A stretch of 10,395 nt of DNA from Candidatus Bathyarchaeota archaeon. Lineage in GTDB: Archaea > Thermoproteota > Bathyarchaeia > Bathyarchaeales > Bathycorpusculaceae. The DNA is taken from positions 1-10,395 of the forward strand of contig JAUUWK010000027.1 in NCBI GenBank assembly GCA_030589055.1, given 5' to 3'. A program made the translations under genes and the position numbers. Below, in pieces: positions 7,153-10,395 of this stretch (the first letter of the stretch is position 1; every line of letters begins with the position of its first letter). The notes under the pieces are model-generated. The model was not told the origin of the DNA and did not search any database. It was given only the letters and a program-made list of their open reading frames with translations.

Positions 7153-8300
7153 ATAAGCTGTTTCCGACACAAGAGGTTGGAAGTCTAGTCAAGCCAAGAT
7201 GGAGACTTAAAGGCTACAGAGGAAAATCACTGTCAAAAGAGGAGATAGCTGAAGCTGTAAGTTGGGGGACAAAACTAGGAATTGAGGATTTAGAAGAACT
7301 AGTTAAGCTATTGAGCGAAGGCGATTCTGCGAGTAGGAAAAGAGCCATGCTTGAATGGTCTGCCAAATATGCAATTCGATTTTTTGAAACAGCGGGTTTA
7401 GACATTGTTTTTGACGGAGAACAATGGAGATCAGAAATGTACGAACACGTCATACGAAAAACTGTAGGTTTCAAATTTTTAGGATACGTAAAATCCTTTG
7501 ACTACAGATACTTCAACAAAGCAGCCTGCATAGACAAACCGAAATATGTGAAATCCCTCTATCTTGACGAGTTACTGTTCACGAAAGAAAACACTAAAAG
7601 AGAAATAAAGGTGCCTATCACGGGACCTTATACACTTGTTGATTGGACCTTTAACGAGTACTACGAAAAAAAGTTCAGCACAGAAATCAGGGACTTCAAA
7701 AGAAGGAAATTTGAGGCTAAGAGGGATTTTCTATTTGACTTGATAAAAGAGGTGATAAGACCAGAAATAGACAAGTTGATAGATTCGGGAGCGAAATGGA
7801 TTCAGATAGATGAGCCTGCGGCTACAACCAATCTAACTGATGAGGAAATGGAGTTGTTTGTAGATTCCTTTAATGAAATGGTTGAAGGCCTTAACTGCGC
7901 CTTTAGTCTACACAACTGTTACAGTAACTACGCGGTTTTAGCCAAGTACGCTTGCGAACTGCGAAATTGCAGTCAATTGTCCCTTGAATTCGCAAACAGA
8001 GACAGCAGACAAACTGGGATAGGAGATACTAGAACAGGTTACAAGGAAATAAGGTTGTTTGAAGAACACGGTTTTCACGGAAATTACGGTTTAGGCGTAG
8101 TAGATGTGCACACCAACTTTGTTGAACCACCAGAACTTGTCAGAGATAGAATACTCCATGCTGCAAAGATTATTGGTGACCCCAGCAGAATATATGTGAG
8201 CACAGACTGTGGCCTGAGAACGAGAACATGGGAAAAAAGCTTTCAAAAGCTTAAGAACATGGTTCTAGGGGCTGAACTGGCTAGGAAATCTCTGAAATAA
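7149..8300 (+). CDS. metE: Cobalamin-independent methionine synthase, catalytic (MetE C-terminal-like) protein
   Basis: A 383-residue protein expected to transfer a methyl group to homocysteine, giving methionine. The MetE catalytic set is intact. EVGSL (9-13) holds the Gly-Ser that contacts homocysteine in MetE. FDGEQWR (88-94) has E91, and WIQIDEPA (217-224) has D221. The zinc ligands are H255 and C257 (SLHNCYSN), E280 (LSLEFANRD) and C354 (STDCGLRTRTW). ITGPYTL (157-163) is the usual barrel strand. The protein is somewhat longer than minimal core synthases because of residues about 105-150. Being alone it lacks the N-terminal barrel, which the preceding gene seems to supply in degenerate form. 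The methyl donor may be methyl-tetrahydropterin delivered by the adjacent MetF-like enzyme or, as proposed for archaeal core methionine synthases (MesA/B/C), a corrinoid protein; no corrinoid protein is encoded in this window. Confidence 0.86.
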   Translation: MNKLFPTQEVGSLVKPRWRLKGYRGKSLSKEEIAEAVSWGTKLGIEDLEELVKLLSEGDSASRKRAMLEWSAKYAIRFFETAGLDIVFDGEQWRSEMYEHVIRKTVGFKFLGYVKSFDYRYFNKAACIDKPKYVKSLYLDELLFTKENTKREIKVPITGPYTLVDWTFNEYYEKKFSTEIRDFKRRKFEAKRDFLFDLIKEVIRPEIDKLIDSGAKWIQIDEPAATTNLTDEEMELFVDSFNEMVEGLNCAFSLHNCYSNYAVLAKYACELRNCSQLSLEFANRDSRQTGIGDTRTGYKEIRLFEEHGFHGNYGLGVVDVHTNFVEPPELVRDRILHAAKIIGDPSRIYVSTDCGLRTRTWEKSFQKLKNMVLGAELARKSLK

Positions 8301-8335
8301 GAAACCATTACAAAAATTTTATTAGGGATCTCACA

Positions 8336-8351
8336 AAAACATCCATGTTTT
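8336..8351. repeat. 16-bp near-contiguous palindrome
   Basis: AAAACAT and ATGTTTT are perfect inverted arms separated by CC (8343-8344). CTC (8330-8332) and GAG (8352-8354) could extend it with a bulge. The two-base spacer and AT-rich arms suit a dimeric protein-binding site better than an RNA hairpin. It lies 36 bases after the metE stop. Confidence 0.55.
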
Positions 8352-8388
8352 GAGTTAAATCTTCATATAACATTGGAAAGTCGTTTAC

Positions 8389-8416
8389 AAAAAGTTTTTA
8401 GAAGTGGAAACTTTTT
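8389..8416. repeat. 9-bp perfect inverted repeat upstream of glmS TATA
   Basis: AAAAAGTTT (8389-8397) and AAACTTTTT (8408-8416) are exact reverse complements around a 10-base spacer. The second arm also pairs with AAAAAG (8420-8425), making a second, overlapping inverted repeat with a 3-base spacer that touches the TATA-like element. It could be an operator for glmS or, as it ends in five T, part of the terminator of the upstream operon. Confidence 0.6.
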
Positions 8417-8442
8417 ACTAAAAAGGCTTATAGATGTTGAAG

Positions 8443-8458
8443 AGGCTAGATAAAGCCT
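8443..8458 (+). repeat. Short hairpin / repeat near predicted glmS transcript start
   Basis: AGGCT (8443-8447) and AGCCT (8454-8458) can pair around AGATAA. AGGCT followed by AGAT also repeats, imperfectly, the AGGCTTATAGAT that covers the TATA-like element (8424-8435). The arms are short, so chance is possible. Confidence 0.35.
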
Positions 8459-8483
8459 ATCCGAAATTCAAAAGTTAAGCGAT

Positions 8484-8488
8484 GAGGT
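8484..8488 (+). promoter_or_regulatory. Ribosome binding site of glmS
   Basis: GAGGT lies six bases before the ATG at 8495, complementary to the CACCUC 3' end of archaeal 16S rRNA. It fixes the start, which is also required because Cys2 must become the N-terminal nucleophile. Confidence 0.7.
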
Positions 8489-8494
8489 TTAGAA

Positions 8495-10324
8495 ATGTGT
8501 GGAATCTTTGGCTGCGTTTTGAATGATGGAAACGCTGCGCCTATAATACATGCTGCTTTGAAAAAACTTGAGTACCGTGGCTATGACTCTGTGGGAGAAG
8601 CAACTCTACACAACGGTGAGCTCTGCATAAAAAAGGATCAAGGAAAAATCGACGAGGTCCATAAAATTCATAACCTAGATGATTTGCCCGGAAATCTTGG
8701 CGTTGGACACACAAGATGGGCTACGCACGGTGCGCCATTAGAGGTTAATGCGCATCCGCATGTTGATTGCAGCGGGGGCATCGCTGTTGTCCATAATGGA
8801 ATTATAGAGAACTTTGTCGAATTGAAGTTGGAACTCGAGAACCACGGTCACGTTTTCAAATCCAAGACCGATACGGAAGTTATACCACATCTTATTGAGG
8901 AAACTTTGAAGGCTAATCCTTCCTTGAGCCTTACTGACGCTGTGCTTGAGACTGTGAGGAAACTTGATGGTTCATATGCGATTGCTGTGATTTCAACGAA
9001 GGAACCTGACAAAATAGTATGTGCCCGATATGAAAGCCCACTAGTTATTGGGGTAAATGAAAATGCAGTTTACTGCGCTTCCGACATCCCTGCATTCCTA
9101 CCGCTAACCAATAGAGCAGTTATAATTGAAGATGGTGAGCTTGTTGTTCTCTCGCCGGAAGGTTTTGAAATTAGGAAGATTGCTGATTCAAGTGTTGTTG
9201 TGCGGGAACCTAAGCTTATTGACTGGACGCCTCAAATGGCTGTAAAGCAGGGTTATCCTCATTTTATGTTGAAGGAAATTCATGAGCAGCCAGCTTGTCT
9301 ACGGAACACGCTTAGATTGCAGGAGCATTATCTCGATTTGATGGCGACTTTTCTCGACCGTGCACGAGAAGTCTTCCTTGTAGCTTGCGGAACATCCTAC
9401 CATGCTTGCTTGGCTGCATCCTACATGTTTTCCAAACTTGCCTTCTTAGCAACCTATCCAGTTATAGCTTCAGAGTTCGTTGAGCAACATGGCAAATCAG
9501 TTAACATTGACAGCACAATCTTGACTGTTAGCCAATCCGGCGAAACAGCAGACACCTTAGCTTCTGTTAACTGCGCTCGAGAAAGAGCAGCAACAGTTCT
9601 TGGATTAACCAACGCTATTGGATCAACCTTGACTAGGGTTTCACGAGTTTACATCGGCCAACAGTCTGGTCCAGAAATAGGAGTAGCAGCAACGAAGACG
9701 TTCACCTCGCAACTTTCAGTGATGGCTCAAGTAGCGTTAAGACTTGCAAAGAAAAGAGGCAAAGTTTCGCAGGATGAAATGGATTTTCTAGCGGAAAAAC
9801 TGGATAAACTGCCCGATACTGTTGAAGCAATAATTCAAACGCAAGAGGAGAAAGCGAAGCAAATTGCGAAGAAATACAAGGATGCCAAAACGTTCTTTTT
9901 CCTCGGTCGTGGGATAAGCTCAGCCACAGCTTACGAGGGCAGACTGAAACTTATGGAAATCGCTTACGTGCCCTCTATAGCCTTTCCAGCAGGAGAAAGC
10001 AAACATGGACCAATAAGCCTCGTAGAACAAGGTTTTCCTGTTGTTTTCATCTGTCCTAAAGATGGAACCCGCAGAACGCTGATAGGCAACATCATGGAGA
10101 TGAAAGCCAGAGGAGCCTCAATAATTGCGGTTGTTGAGGAAGGCGACGAAGAAATTAAGAAGTTGGCCGACGAGTACATGGAAGTGCCTAAAGGTATCCC
10201 TGAGGTCCTGTCGCCAATACCCTATGTTGTTCCATTGCAGCTTCTGGCATACTACATGGCAATTGAAAAAGGACACAATCCAGACACTCCGAGAAACCTA
10301 GCGAAATCTGTTACTGTAAAGTAG
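8495..10324 (+). CDS. glmS: Glutamine--fructose-6-phosphate aminotransferase (isomerizing)
   Basis: GlmS converts fructose-6-phosphate and glutamine to glucosamine-6-phosphate, the entry to UDP-GlcNAc and, in archaea, surface glycans. At 609 residues it is the same length as the E. coli enzyme and complete. The glutaminase domain (1 to about 235) starts MCGIFGCV, with Cys2 as the nucleophile after Met removal, followed by YRGYDSVG (28-35), GHTRWATHG (71-79) and HNGIIENF (100-107). The first SIS domain has ACGTSYHA (297-304) and SQSGETADTL (346-355). The second has FFLGRGISSATAYEGRLKLME (468-488) and ESKHGPISL (501-509). The C-terminal tail NPDTPRNLAKSVTVK carries the sugar-site lysine K604. 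Two departures from the usual pattern: YRGYDSVG where YRGYDSAG is common, and YVPSIA after KLMEIA where E. coli has YIHAEA. It is preceded by its own promoter region and GAGGT ribosome binding site, so it appears monocistronic. Confidence 0.97.
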   Translation: MCGIFGCVLNDGNAAPIIHAALKKLEYRGYDSVGEATLHNGELCIKKDQGKIDEVHKIHNLDDLPGNLGVGHTRWATHGAPLEVNAHPHVDCSGGIAVVHNGIIENFVELKLELENHGHVFKSKTDTEVIPHLIEETLKANPSLSLTDAVLETVRKLDGSYAIAVISTKEPDKIVCARYESPLVIGVNENAVYCASDIPAFLPLTNRAVIIEDGELVVLSPEGFEIRKIADSSVVVREPKLIDWTPQMAVKQGYPHFMLKEIHEQPACLRNTLRLQEHYLDLMATFLDRAREVFLVACGTSYHACLAASYMFSKLAFLATYPVIASEFVEQHGKSVNIDSTILTVSQSGETADTLASVNCARERAATVLGLTNAIGSTLTRVSRVYIGQQSGPEIGVAATKTFTSQLSVMAQVALRLAKKRGKVSQDEMDFLAEKLDKLPDTVEAIIQTQEEKAKQIAKKYKDAKTFFFLGRGISSATAYEGRLKLMEIAYVPSIAFPAGESKHGPISLVEQGFPVVFICPKDGTRRTLIGNIMEMKARGASIIAVVEEGDEEIKKLADEYMEVPKGIPEVLSPIPYVVPLQLLAYYMAIEKGHNPDTPRNLAKSVTVK

Positions 10325-10353
10325 TCTCTCTTTGTATTCATCCTCTTTCTTTC
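10325..10353 (+). terminator. Possible pyrimidine-rich terminator after glmS
   Basis: The 29 bases after the glmS stop are almost all C and T (several TTT and CTCTC runs) with no hairpin, as seen for oligo-T-based archaeal transcription ends. No run reaches five T, so support is limited. Confidence 0.35.
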
Positions 10354-10395
10354 AAATCCAAACACGTTAAAAAGGTCTATTCCACAATATTTCAT

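Larger units (their letters stand above)
8301..8494 (+). promoter_or_regulatory. glmS upstream region with TATA-like element
   Basis: This 194-bp gap contains no gene I can support. A TATA-like CTTATAGA (8427-8434), preceded by the purine-rich AAAAAGG that could serve as a BRE, would place a transcript start near 8455 and a leader of about 40 nt for glmS. The first part, with AAAAATTTTATT (8312-8323), may terminate the metF-metE transcript. Several inverted repeats occupy the space between and are listed separately. It does not look like the glmS ribozyme of Gram-positive bacteria. Confidence 0.5.

Noticed and set aside
8301..8494. A glmS ribozyme or other riboswitch in the glmS upstream region
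   Set aside because: The glmS ribozyme is known from Gram-positive bacteria; I cannot find its pseudoknotted core, and the likely transcript start near 8455 leaves only about 40 nt of leader.
10250..10395. Minus-strand open frame starting at the window edge (MKYCGIDLF...)
   Set aside because: It runs about 48 codons and mostly overlaps the conserved glmS C-terminus before its stop; no domain or ribosome binding site supports it.

Overview
The window reads as an archaeal chromosome segment. FAU-1, Trm5 with an N-terminal D1-like region, and a DUF371 protein are archaeal-type families. Promoters look TATA-based, several starts lack a Shine-Dalgarno sequence, and the DNA is moderately AT-rich by eye. 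The mix of an archaeal RNA-processing set with a folate-type MetF/MetE module and a bacterial-like GlmS would fit a Thermoproteota/Bathyarchaeia-like lineage, but that placement is inference and no marker here fixes it. The segment is almost fully coding: ten genes, with only one gap above 100 bases (8301-8494). I see no RNA gene, mobile element or CRISPR array.

Layout. Positions 5-3309 (+) carry three tightly spaced genes: the RNase E/G-like RNA-binding protein FAU-1, an unassigned class I SAM methyltransferase, and tRNA(m1G37) methyltransferase Trm5. This looks like an RNA processing and modification cluster. Trm5 meets the opposing DUF371 gene at a shared TTAA that gives both stop codons. 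Positions 3306-5174 (-) carry a second apparent operon, in transcription order: a winged-helix protein with an S-layer-like C-terminal region ending in a canonical EF-hand calcium loop, a GNAT acetyltransferase, and DUF371.

A 62-bp divergent promoter (5175-5236) separates this from the most interesting block, 5237-8300 (+). Three genes there are joined by two ATGA start/stop overlaps: a MetF-like methylenetetrahydrofolate reductase, a MetE-like barrel that has lost its zinc and homocysteine residues, and a second MetE-like barrel that keeps all of them. Together they look like a self-contained module taking methylene-pterin to methyl-pterin to methionine, built on a split methionine synthase with one degenerate half. 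The EF-hand regulator gene shares the promoter region with this operon.

The last gene, glmS (8495-10324, +), makes glucosamine-6-phosphate for amino-sugar and surface-glycan synthesis. Its 194-bp upstream region contains several perfect inverted repeats beside a TATA-like element. The last 71 bases hold a pyrimidine-rich stretch and no clear gene.
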